NCBI GenBank assembly: GCA_017940105.1 | Contig: JAGAZG010000098.1 | Location: 1 to 7,709, forward strand | From: Mailhella sp. | Lineage (GTDB): Bacteria; Desulfobacterota; Desulfovibrionia; Desulfovibrionales; Desulfovibrionaceae | Direction of reading: 5' to 3' | DNA length: 7,709 bases | In this document: positions 1-6,724 of the stretch, in pieces | Layout of the letters: each line of letters opens with the position of its first letter | How positions within the stretch are numbered: position 1 is the first letter of the stretch | Notes under the pieces: generated by a model | The model's database searches: none | What the model was told of the DNA's origin: nothing | What the model saw: the letters and a program-made list of their open reading frames with translations, nothing else | Position numbers and translations under genes: made by a program

Positions 1-1927
1 GGTTGTTGGTGGTCACGCCATGAAGAGAGAGAAAACCTTTTGCTCTGCGCCGCTGTTCCGGTATGGGCACTTTCATGTCGCCGCGCAGATAACGGGCTGT
101 CAGAGAATCAGAGTTTTTCAGAAGCTCAGGAACGGGGCCTGCAAAAATAAGCTCGCCACCCTGAGATCCGGACCTAGGACCCATTTCAATAACTGTATCT
201 GCTTCAAGAATGGTTGCCTCATCGTGTTCCACCACAAGCACTGTGTTCCCTCGTTTCTGAAGGCTGCGCAGAGTGCTGATGAGACGCTCGTTGTCACGCG
301 GATGCAGACCTATGGAAGGTTCGTCCAGAACATAAGTCACGCCTACAAGACCAGTGCCTAGTTGAGACGCCAGGCGAATGCGCTGAGCTTCTCCGCCGGA
401 AAGAGTGATCATTGAGCGTCCGAGCGTAAGGTATTCCAGCCCGACGTTGATCATAAAGCCAAGCCGGTGTGTCAGTTCCTTCACCAGTGGTTCTGCAACT
501 TGCGCATGCCTGCCCGCAAATTTCCTGCTTTTTATCCATTCAAGTGCGCGGTCAATGGGCATGGAGCAGAATTCTTCAATGTTCAGTCCGTCTACGCGTA
601 CAGAGAGGGCATCGCCGCGCAGTCGGGTACCGTGGCAGGTGGGGCATTCTACTTCATAGCTGAACCGGCTGAGCATTTCGCTCCATGCATCGCCGCGGGT
701 CATGCGCTGTTCAAGCAGCCACATGACGCCGGGCCAGTGCGTGAGGGAAAGTCCTTCGCCGCCGCTGTCACGGTTCAGAGCTGTGCCCCCAAGGTAATTG
801 CGCCGCAGGCTTCCTGTGCGGGTGATGCCGCCAGGTTCTCCATTAAAAAGAGCTTTGCGCGCCTTGTCATGAAAATCTTTCAGAGGAGTGTCCATGGTCA
901 CGCCCTGGCGTTCGCACAAGGCTGCCATGGCCTTGCCATATTTGGCCATGAAATACGGTGATGAAAAAGGAGCAAGGGCTCCCTGCCTCAGAGAAAGTTT
1001 TTCATCCGGGACGATGAGCCCCTGGTCAAAAGCCACCACGGTGCCTATTCCCAGGCATTGCGGACAGGCACCCTGCGGACTGTTGAAAGAAAAAAGCTGG
1101 GGGGAAGGTGCAGGGGCGCTGAAATGGCACTTTGGGCAGACATTTTCGGTAGAGTAGACGGAATCGGGTTTGCCTTCCATGTTCAGGATGGCGCGGCCAT
1201 TGCCGTAGCGCAGGGCTAGCTCAAGAGAGTCTGCCAGCCGTGTTCGCATGTTAGAGCGTACGACAAGCCTGTCGACGACCAAGTCTATAGTGTGTTTTTT
1301 GTTTTTATCCAGCGTCGGCACTTCGTCTATGTTAAAGATCTGCGCTTCGTTGCCCAGAGTGGCAACGCGTACGCGTACAAATCCGTCAGCCCTCAGTTTT
1401 TTCAGCCTGTCGGCATGTGTGCCTTTCTGCAACTCCACAAGAGGAGCCATAAGGAGTATGCGCGACCCTTCGGGCAGCCCCATGATGTCGGCTATGATCT
1501 CGTCCTGCGCACGGGCTTCAATGGGCGTGTTGCAGTGCGGACAATAAACCTTGCCTAGACGGGCGAAAAAGACCCTTAGAAAATCGTAGACTTCTGTTAC
1601 CGTGCCTACCGTGGAGCGCGGGTTATGGGCCGTAGTCTGCTGTTCAAGAGAAATGGCTGGGGAAAGCCCCTCTATCTTATCGACCAGGGGCTTGTCCATT
1701 TTTGGCAGGAACATTCGCGCATAGGTCGAAAGAGATTCCACATAGCGGCGCTGACCTTCGGCATAGACGATGTCAAAGGCCAGTGTTGATTTGCCTGACC
1801 CGGACGGGCCGCAGACGACGACCAGTTTGTCCCGGGGGATATCTACGCTGATGTTTTTCAGGTTGTGCTGGCGTGCGCCGGCGATTCGTATGCAGGGGCA
1901 GGAATCAGGCAGTTTTCGAAAAGGCAT
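1..1927 (-). CDS. uvrA: UvrA, excinuclease ABC subunit A (3' end cut off by the window)
   Basis: DNA damage-recognition ATPase of nucleotide excision repair; it loads UvrB at lesions in the cytoplasm. Reading back from ATG 1927, 642 codons stay open to the window edge; the family is usually about 940-960 residues, so the second P-loop and C-terminal zinc finger lie outside. Visible: first Walker A GPSGSGKS (40-47), the RRYVESLSTYAR stretch (60-71), HNPRSTVGTVTE (101-112), zinc-binding C264/C267/C288/C291 with the classic 20-residue spacing, CPTCHGTRL (428-436), ABC signature LSGGEAQRIRLASQ (509-522), Walker B VLDEPSIGLH (533-542) and the VVEHDE H-loop (565-570). This order (Walker A of one ATPase split far from its signature by inserted domains) is diagnostic of UvrA. 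The ATG follows the upstream DUF1992 stop by 30 bases in the same frame; only a weak GGAA-type ribosome site is seen. No SOS (LexA) box is evident immediately upstream, consistent with expression from the upstream operon. Confidence 0.97.
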   Translation of the reverse strand, partial: MPFRKLPDSCPCIRIAGARQHNLKNISVDIPRDKLVVVCGPSGSGKSTLAFDIVYAEGQRRYVESLSTYARMFLPKMDKPLVDKIEGLSPAISLEQQTTAHNPRSTVGTVTEVYDFLRVFFARLGKVYCPHCNTPIEARAQDEIIADIMGLPEGSRILLMAPLVELQKGTHADRLKKLRADGFVRVRVATLGNEAQIFNIDEVPTLDKNKKHTIDLVVDRLVVRSNMRTRLADSLELALRYGNGRAILNMEGKPDSVYSTENVCPKCHFSAPAPSPQLFSFNSPQGACPQCLGIGTVVAFDQGLIVPDEKLSLRQGALAPFSSPYFMAKYGKAMAALCERQGVTMDTPLKDFHDKARKALFNGEPGGITRTGSLRRNYLGGTALNRDSGGEGLSLTHWPGVMWLLEQRMTRGDAWSEMLSRFSYEVECPTCHGTRLRGDALSVRVDGLNIEEFCSMPIDRALEWIKSRKFAGRHAQVAEPLVKELTHRLGFMINVGLEYLTLGRSMITLSGGEAQRIRLASQLGTGLVGVTYVLDEPSIGLHPRDNERLISTLRSLQKRGNTVLVVEHDEATILEADTVIEMGPRSGSQGGELIFAGPVPELLKNSDSLTARYLRGDMKVPIPEQRRRAKGFLSLHGVTTNN

Positions 1928-1957
1928 GGAATATTCCGATAGGCAATAGAGTTTTGG

Positions 1958-2359
1958 TCAGTGTTTCTGGCTCTTCAGGAGCGTTACCCGCCGCAGCACG
2001 TTTTCATAATAGGGGTCATGTTCTGTCAGCTCCATGGAGCGCTGGCAACGGCTGTTCATTCGCAGAAGAAGCACGTCGAGCTTTTGCATCTGGCGCAGTT
2101 TTTCTGCAGTGTCCCCGCATTGCTCCAGAAGGTCAAGCAGAGAATTTATTTCTTTCCGGTCTGCAATTTCAGGGGGAACATAGCCTGCATTTTTTAGTAC
2201 GCTGTAGGCCATGCGCAGTTCTTCTGGAATGGCGCTTTGGTCTTCAAGTGTAAGGGGTTTTCCTTCGCCGCTCAACTTATCGAAAGCACCTTCTTCCTGT
2301 GCCTGGCGAATGAGGCGTTCTGCCTTTTCAGCCATGAAGTGCAGAAAATTTTCCGACAT
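1958..2359 (-). CDS. DUF1992 (DnaJ-homologue subfamily C member 28-like) small protein
   Basis: Small 133-residue soluble protein of the DUF1992 family (YhdN type in E. coli); biochemical function is not established. The family hallmark is at the N-terminus: a helix AEKAERLIRQAQEEGAFD (10-27) running into the LSGEGKPL turn (29-36), then PEELRMAYSVLKNAGYVPPE (45-64), a pattern shared by all members. The rest (65-110) is predicted helical with leucine-rich heptads, ending DPYYENVLRR. I chose ATG 2359, preceded by a GGGGG-containing purine stretch, because homologues start just before this helix. A TTG at 2407, overlapping the stop of the upstream gene, would add 16 residues (MKKKHNRLVYAGHGGC) but has no ribosome site and no family support. 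It sits between the exporter pair and uvrA on the same strand, presumably co-transcribed with both. Confidence 0.85.
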   Translation of the reverse strand: MSENFLHFMAEKAERLIRQAQEEGAFDKLSGEGKPLTLEDQSAIPEELRMAYSVLKNAGYVPPEIADRKEINSLLDLLEQCGDTAEKLRQMQKLDVLLLRMNSRCQRSMELTEHDPYYENVLRRVTLLKSQKH

Positions 2360-2403
2360 ACAGCCCCCGTGCCCTGCATATACCAAGCGATTGTGTTTTT
2401 TTT

Positions 2404-2883
2404 TCAATGCTGCGGGTGTTTTCTGCTTCTGGAGCGTTTCTGCCGCAGATGCAGAAGCTTTTCAGCAACATGCACCAGTGTCATGCCGCAGACGATTCCG
2501 CCCGCTATGGCTGAGGCCAGAAAGAGCGTGTAGATGATCTGATGGGTAAAATCAAGCCAGGCACCATCAACAGTAAAGCGCATGGAACGGTATAGCGATG
2601 CTCCCGGTACAAGTGGAATGGCTGCGGGAACGAGAAAAACAGTGGAAGGCGTCCGTTTAAGGCGGGCAAGGCATTCTGCATAGATGGTAAAGCACATGGA
2701 AGCGGAAAAAAAGCGCAGCACGTCGCCCTGATACCATGGTCCGATGGCAAGGTATACTGACCAGCCCAGCAGACCGCCGAAACCAGCGGCAAACAGACGG
2801 GCCGGAGGAACATTGAAAAGCAGGGCAAAGCCGATGGAACCGGTAAAGGCCGTGGCAAGCTGCACTATCCAGACTTCAGGCAT
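2404..2883 (-). CDS. yjjB: YjjB/ThrE C-domain integral membrane protein (threonine/serine exporter family, DUF3815)
   Basis: 159-residue membrane protein, the small half of a split ThrE-type exporter. E. coli YjjB is of nearly identical size. Several hydrophobic segments are visible (about 5-22, 32-50, 55-72, 82-98, 115-136), with the family motifs FNVPPARL (23-30) and PAAIPLVPG (86-94) followed by ASLYRSM. The tail (148-159) is strongly basic, RQKRSRSRKHPQH, fitting a cytoplasmic C-terminus. ATG 2883 is chosen over an ORF start at 2958 because TAAGGA, which includes the stop of the upstream yjjP-like gene, is a Shine-Dalgarno site 5 bases before it. That placement also implies translational coupling. 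The two proteins should form one transporter in the inner membrane. In E. coli YjjPB has been described as a succinate exporter, while the single-chain ThrE of Corynebacterium exports threonine and serine. The substrate here cannot be read from sequence. Confidence 0.87.
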   Translation of the reverse strand: MPEVWIVQLATAFTGSIGFALLFNVPPARLFAAGFGGLLGWSVYLAIGPWYQGDVLRFFSASMCFTIYAECLARLKRTPSTVFLVPAAIPLVPGASLYRSMRFTVDGAWLDFTHQIIYTLFLASAIAGGIVCGMTLVHVAEKLLHLRQKRSRSRKHPQH

Positions 2884-2891
2884 GGCATTCC

Positions 2892-3695
2892 TTAGAATAT
2901 GAGCGTGGGCAAGGCAAAGCCCAGGGCTATAAGCGCTGCCAGCAGAAATGCGTTGCAAAACCCCAGCAGGGCAGACAGCGTATCTCCGCTGAAAATGTCC
3001 CGTATGGAGTTGGTGAGTTGCATGCCTGGTATGAGCAGCATGATGTTGCCTATGCTGATCATGCCTGCATTATCGCCAAATCCGAAAGAAACGGCAAGGT
3101 TGGCAAGCAGTCCTCCGCAAAACGACCAGAATACGGCAGCTACCATGGGTGGGAGTTCAAGCAGCCGTGAAACGAATTCCATGCATTTGAGAAAGACGCC
3201 GATGACAGCAGAAGCCGCTGCATCCTGTGGTGACCCGCCGAAAAACAAAGTGAAAGACAGGGAAATGAGCGCATACACGGGGATTTTTGCCCTTTCGCTG
3301 ATCCCTGGCGTATTGTTGCATATTTCATCCAGTTTGCGTTCAACGGTATCAAATGTGGGCATGACAGTGCAGATGCGTCTGGAAAGGCTGTTGAGCCGCG
3401 AAAGCTTGTACAGATCGTACTGCGTAGAAACTATGCGCCGGGTTTGAGTGACTGCGCCGAACACAGGTGAATAAGCCGTGACCACAATGTTTGTCGTAAT
3501 GACAAAAACCTCGACGCGTTCAGCCCCATACGCCTTGCATATGCGCCGTATGCTGTCTTCAACCCGGCTTACTTCTGCGCCGCTGCGCAGCATTTCTTCG
3601 CCTATGTTTAGAGCGTTAAAAAGGAATTCACGCGCGTAATCAGTAGTGGAAACATGCTGCTCCGCAGCTTTTTTGTTCAGGTAATAAGCAGCCAT
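2892..3695 (-). CDS. yjjP: YjjP/ThrE N-domain membrane protein (threonine/serine exporter family, DUF1212)
   Basis: 267-residue large half of the split ThrE-type exporter (E. coli YjjP is about 256). The soluble N-terminal part carries the DUF1212 hallmark SGAEVSRVEDSIRRI (38-52) and EVFVITTNIVVTAYS (62-76), which in the family resembles a hydrolase-like cytoplasmic domain. From about 138 on it is membrane: segments near 138-153, 158-178, 184-205, 210-226 and 243-265, including the conserved IMLLIPGMQLTNSIRDIFSG (218-237). ATG 3695 is preceded by GGGGAAG and gives the family length; the open frame continues to 3866 without coding signal (cysteine-rich, overlapping the divergent gene), so that extension is rejected. 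Its stop overlaps the ribosome site of the yjjB-like gene 8 bases downstream. It is the first gene of the leftward unit and is transcribed away from the symporter/aspartase genes, suggesting a shared control region. Confidence 0.88.
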   Translation of the reverse strand: MAAYYLNKKAAEQHVSTTDYAREFLFNALNIGEEMLRSGAEVSRVEDSIRRICKAYGAERVEVFVITTNIVVTAYSPVFGAVTQTRRIVSTQYDLYKLSRLNSLSRRICTVMPTFDTVERKLDEICNNTPGISERAKIPVYALISLSFTLFFGGSPQDAAASAVIGVFLKCMEFVSRLLELPPMVAAVFWSFCGGLLANLAVSFGFGDNAGMISIGNIMLLIPGMQLTNSIRDIFSGDTLSALLGFCNAFLLAALIALGFALPTLIF

Positions 3696-3704
3696 GTCTT
3701 CCCC

Positions 3705-3731
3705 GTTATACGTTACTGCCGGCTCAGTCAA
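3705..3731 (-). promoter_or_regulatory. weak sigma70-like promoter candidate for the leftward (yjjP) unit
   Basis: On the minus strand TTGACT (3731-3726) and TATAAC (3710-3705) match -35 and -10 boxes well, but the spacer is only 15 bases. A start site 6-8 bases after the -10 would fall almost on ATG 3695, giving a nearly leaderless mRNA that loses the GGGGAAG ribosome site. Either the true promoter lies further upstream or translation starts without a leader. Low confidence. Confidence 0.2.
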
Positions 3732-3809
3732 GCTTTTACTTGGCCGGATGAAAACGGCACATTGACAGAACACGGGGCGCAGGGCAAGGTAGGGATAGGC
3801 AATGCAGCG

Positions 3810-3829
3810 TGCAATGGCACAGCATTGCA
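3810..3829. promoter_or_regulatory. perfect inverted repeat, operator candidate in the divergent intergenic region
   Basis: TGCAATG (3810-3816) and CATTGCA (3823-3829) are exact reverse complements separated by 6 bases. The dyad lies 35 bases before the symporter start and about 115 before the yjjP-like start, as expected for a regulator site serving one or both divergent units. No U-rich tail follows on either strand, so it is not an intrinsic terminator. The binding protein is unknown; no regulator gene is in the window. Confidence 0.45.
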
Positions 3830-3864
3830 GAAAACATTTTGAGAAGCATGGATGAGGAGAAGTC

Positions 3865-5166
3865 ATGGAAGATCAGCAAAGCCGCGTTCAAAAGGCGGCG
3901 CGGGATTCCCTTTCGCAGAGCGCTCAAAAAAAACATCTGCGCACTGTTGCACTGTGGTTTGCGGCCATGGCGGCAGGCGCTGTTTTGGGCTGCATGCAGG
4001 TTCCGCAGATTGATGAGTTTTTTAATTTTGTCGCCACGGTGTTCACGCGGCTGTTCCAGTTTATTGCCGTGCCAGTCATAGCGCTCGCAGTGATGACCAC
4101 GCTTGCAGCACTGGGCGCACAGAAAGAAACCGGCAGGATATTCGGTCATGCCGTCTGCTATACACTTGCTACAACCATAGCAGCTGCTGCCGTTGCGCTT
4201 GCGCTTTATGTAATCGTTGCTCCGGGCAACGTTCCCTCTGCGGTTACGGCACAAGGCGGAGCGGCCATACCCAAGAACCTTGGCAGCCTTTCGTACTATG
4301 ATCATTTTCTTTCTGTCGTGCCCAACAATATTCTGCAGCCGTTTGTTTCGGGCAACGTGCTTTCCATCTTGTTCATAGCATCGGCTGTGGGGCTGGCACT
4401 GGCCTTCATGCCTGAAACAGATAATAAGAATACGCTCATTCGCGTTGTCAACGGCCTTCAGGAACTTTTGTTTACGCTTATCCGTGCGCTGCTTGCCGTG
4501 CTGCCCTTTGGCGTCATGGCCTTTACCGGCCAGCTGGCGGCACAGATAGAAGCCGGCGTCGTCGTCGGTGCCTTGGGCAAATATGTTACCGTAGTTATCG
4601 GCGGCAACCTGATCCAGTTCTTTATCATACTCCCGCTCTTCCTGTTTGCCCGCGGTCTCAATCCGCTGCGCATAGGCAGGGGCATGTTTCCCGCGCTTGC
4701 CGTGGCGCTTTTTTCTAAAAGTTCTGCGGGCACGCTGCCTGTTACCCTTGCCTCTGCAGAAGACAACCTGGGCCTTGACCGCCGCGTGACACGCTTTGTG
4801 CTGCCTATCTGCACGACCATCAACATGAACGGATGCGCCGCTTTTATTCTGGTCACGTCGCTGTTTCTCATGCAGAACGCCGGCCTTGAGCTGAGCATGG
4901 GCACCATGATTGTGTGGCTTTTTGTGTCTGTTCTCGCCGCTGTGGGCAACGCGGGCGTGCCCATGGGCTGTTTTTTTCTTACGCTTTCTCTGATGTCTTC
5001 GATGAATGTTCCCGTGGACCTCATGGGTGTTATTCTGCCCATCTATGCGGTCATAGATATGATTGAAACATGCGTAAACGTCTGGTCCGATTCCTGCGTG
5101 GCGAGCATGACGGATAATGATCTCCACGGACGTTTGCCGGCAATGCCGGCATCTGCCGGAGTATAG
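3865..5166 (+). CDS. dicarboxylate/amino acid:cation symporter (DAACS, SDF family PF00375)
   Basis: 433-residue secondary transporter of the glutamate/C4-dicarboxylate symporter fold, inner membrane. A soluble N-terminus (1-24) is followed by about six membrane spans and the two re-entrant hairpins of the family. Hairpin 1 reads SKSSAGTLPVTL (284-295), the TM7 unwound motif NMNGC (320-324), hairpin 2 GNAGVPMG (361-368) and TM8 IDMIETCVNVWSD (397-409). Against archaeal GltPh (from memory): R276 becomes K285, D312 becomes N322, T314 becomes C324, R397 becomes E401, while D394 (D398), N401 (N405) and D405 (D409) are kept. The lost Arg397 normally binds the substrate side-chain carboxylate, and Asp312 helps bind sodium, so substrate and coupling may differ from classical Asp/Glu/DctA carriers. 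The start is set by GAGGAG 5 bases before ATG 3865. It leads the aspartase operon, suggesting uptake of aspartate or a related acid, but that is inference. Calling it GltP or DctA would overstate the evidence. Confidence 0.93.
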   Translation: MEDQQSRVQKAARDSLSQSAQKKHLRTVALWFAAMAAGAVLGCMQVPQIDEFFNFVATVFTRLFQFIAVPVIALAVMTTLAALGAQKETGRIFGHAVCYTLATTIAAAAVALALYVIVAPGNVPSAVTAQGGAAIPKNLGSLSYYDHFLSVVPNNILQPFVSGNVLSILFIASAVGLALAFMPETDNKNTLIRVVNGLQELLFTLIRALLAVLPFGVMAFTGQLAAQIEAGVVVGALGKYVTVVIGGNLIQFFIILPLFLFARGLNPLRIGRGMFPALAVALFSKSSAGTLPVTLASAEDNLGLDRRVTRFVLPICTTINMNGCAAFILVTSLFLMQNAGLELSMGTMIVWLFVSVLAAVGNAGVPMGCFFLTLSLMSSMNVPVDLMGVILPIYAVIDMIETCVNVWSDSCVASMTDNDLHGRLPAMPASAGV

Positions 5167-5177
5167 CTTGAACCAAT

Positions 5178-5205
5178 GGCGGGCTCTGTGCCCGCCGTTT
5201 TGCTT
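5178..5205 (+). terminator. intrinsic terminator between symporter and aspartase genes
   Basis: GGCGGGC (5178-5184) and GCCCGCC (5190-5196) form a perfect 7-bp GC-rich stem with a 5-base loop, followed by GTTTTGCTT. It begins 11 bases after the symporter stop and ends 28 before the aspartase start. No separate promoter is evident in that short gap, so it more likely lowers read-through into the downstream genes than ends the operon. Confidence 0.7.
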
Positions 5206-5221
5206 AAAAACGCTTTTTCCC

Positions 5222-5228
5222 AGGGAGG
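5222..5228 (+). promoter_or_regulatory. ribosome binding site that fixes the TTG start of the aspartase
   Basis: AGGGAGG, a near-perfect Shine-Dalgarno sequence, lies 5 bases before TTG 5234. No ATG or GTG in frame lies at a suitable distance, and homology begins about 8 codons later, so this site decides the start. Confidence 0.8.
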
Positions 5229-5233
5229 CGGCA

Positions 5234-6718
5234 TTGGCTGCAACGCGCAGAGAACACGATTTTCTTGGAGAACTGGAAATTCCTGCAGACGTGTACTATG
5301 GCATCCAGACGTGCAGAGCCGTGGAGAATTTCAGAATATCCGGCATGGCGATTTCGTCTTTTCCTCGTTTTGTGCAGGCCTTTGGCTATGTAAAAAAAGC
5401 CGCGGCCATGGCTAATATGAGGCTAGGCGTGTTGCCTGAAAGCATAGGAAAATACATATGCCTCGCCTGTGACCGAGTGATCGCCGGCGAGTTTACCAAT
5501 CAGTTTCCCGTTGATGTTTATCAGGGCGGTGCGGGCACATCGTGCAATATGAATGCCAATGAAGTGATCGCTAATGTTGCGCTGGAAATGATGGGAAGGT
5601 CAAAAGGCGAGTATCAGTTCTGCCATCCCAATAATCACGTAAATTGTTCGCAGTCGACAAACGATGCTTATCCGACCGCCATGCGCATGGCGTTGTACGC
5701 TACTCTTACGGATTTCATGGACGACATGGAATACCTGAAGGACGGATTTGCACTGAAGGCCGAAGAATTCAGGAATGTGCTGAAGATGGGGCGCACGCAG
5801 ATGCAGGATGCCGTTCCCATGACGCTGGGCATGGAGTTTGCGGCCTGGGCGGCCACAATTGCCGAAGACATACGTCGTATCGGAGAAGGGCGCATTCAGA
5901 TCAGCGACATTAACATGGGAGCAACCGCTATAGGCACAGGCATCAATACTCCAGAGGGGTATGCCCCCTTGGTGACGGAAATCCTTGCCAGGATCTCAGG
6001 GCTGCCCCTGGTCATGGCAGAAAATCTGGTGGAAGCTACCTTTGATGCTGGAGCCTACGTACAGATATCCGGTCTGCTTAAGCGATTTGTCGTCAAGCTT
6101 TCCAAGATATGCAACGATTTGCGCCTGCTGTCTTCTGGACCATGCTGCGGTCTGAACGAAATCAACCTGCCCCCGCGTCAGCCTGGTTCTTCCATCATGC
6201 CAGGCAAGGTAAATCCTGTTATTCCTGAAGTGGTCAATCAGGTCTGCTTTGACGTCATTGGGCGGGACGTGACCATTTCCATGGCGGCGGAGGCGGGGCA
6301 GCTTGAGCTGAACGCTATGGAACCCGTTATAGCCTATTCGCTGTTTTCTTCCATTAGCCATCTGGGCAGGGCCTGCCGCACGCTTCGGGATCTTTGCATA
6401 AACGGAATTACTGCCAACGCGGATCATTGCCTGCACATGATGAAAAATGCCATAGGGCTTGTTACGGCGCTTACGCCGTATATTGGCTATGAACGTGCCG
6501 CCATGATAGCGAGGGAGGCAAAGGATAACGGCATGTCTGTCTATGATCTGGTGGTGCAGATGGAATTCATGACGCCGGAAGAAATGAACGAGGTTCTCAG
6601 TCCCGAACGCATGCTGCGTCCTGGCGAAAATAAGGCTCTGCAGGAAAAGATAGCTGGGCGTTTTTCACGGAGTTTGCATCTGGATCATTCCTGTTCTTCC
6701 ATGCATTCAGCTAGATAA
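5234..6718 (+). CDS. aspA: aspartate ammonia-lyase (aspartase)
   Basis: Converts L-aspartate reversibly into fumarate and ammonia; cytoplasmic homotetramer of the aspartase/fumarase superfamily. 494 residues from TTG 5234 (E. coli AspA 478). It aligns by eye with AspA throughout: EHDFLGELEIPADVYYG (7-23), QFPVDVYQGGAGTS (90-103), QSTNDAYPT (140-148), KMGRTQMQDAVPMTLG (184-199), SKICNDLRLLSSGP (290-303), GLNEINLP (306-313) and the mobile catalytic loop GSSIMPGKVNP (318-328), where Ser319 corresponds to the catalytic serine. Gln189 after GRT agrees with E. coli aspartase rather than the histidine of fumarase C, which supports AspA over FumC. The C-terminal tail (480-494) is slightly longer than usual and looks unstructured. 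An upstream in-frame ATG at 5117 would overlap the symporter end and cross the terminator hairpin, so it is rejected. It sits behind the symporter and is followed after 6 bases by the HAD phosphatase gene. Confidence 0.95.
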   Translation: MAATRREHDFLGELEIPADVYYGIQTCRAVENFRISGMAISSFPRFVQAFGYVKKAAAMANMRLGVLPESIGKYICLACDRVIAGEFTNQFPVDVYQGGAGTSCNMNANEVIANVALEMMGRSKGEYQFCHPNNHVNCSQSTNDAYPTAMRMALYATLTDFMDDMEYLKDGFALKAEEFRNVLKMGRTQMQDAVPMTLGMEFAAWAATIAEDIRRIGEGRIQISDINMGATAIGTGINTPEGYAPLVTEILARISGLPLVMAENLVEATFDAGAYVQISGLLKRFVVKLSKICNDLRLLSSGPCCGLNEINLPPRQPGSSIMPGKVNPVIPEVVNQVCFDVIGRDVTISMAAEAGQLELNAMEPVIAYSLFSSISHLGRACRTLRDLCINGITANADHCLHMMKNAIGLVTALTPYIGYERAAMIAREAKDNGMSVYDLVVQMEFMTPEEMNEVLSPERMLRPGENKALQEKIAGRFSRSLHLDHSCSSMHSAR

Positions 6719-6724
6719 TAAAGG

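Noticed and set aside
20..1547. Several plus-strand open frames of 64-164 codons across 20-1547
   Set aside because: All lie antisense to uvrA, have no recognisable domains, and uvrA is continuous and fully conserved through the region.
3762..3767. TTGACA as a -35 box for the symporter
   Set aside because: Perfect hexamer, but no acceptable -10 sequence lies 16-18 bases downstream in the GC-rich 3784-3797 stretch.
3815..3828. Sigma54-like element TGGCAC...TTGC before the symporter
   Set aside because: The GG and GC are 9 rather than 10 bases apart, which normally abolishes sigma54 recognition; the resemblance comes from the inverted repeat at 3810-3829.
3696..3866. 57-residue N-terminal extension of the yjjP-like gene
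   Set aside because: Cysteine-rich non-family sequence that spans the divergent control region and overlaps the symporter start; ATG 3695 has a ribosome site and gives the family length.
3736..5127. Long minus-strand open frame (463 codons) antisense to the symporter gene
   Set aside because: Its product is a His/Lys/Arg/Gln-rich composition with no domain or membrane logic, and it lies exactly opposite a clearly conserved transporter; it is a codon-bias shadow.
5117..5233. N-terminal extension of the aspartase from ATG 5117
   Set aside because: It overlaps the symporter end, crosses a terminator stem, has no homology to aspartases and ignores the excellent AGGGAGG before TTG 5234.
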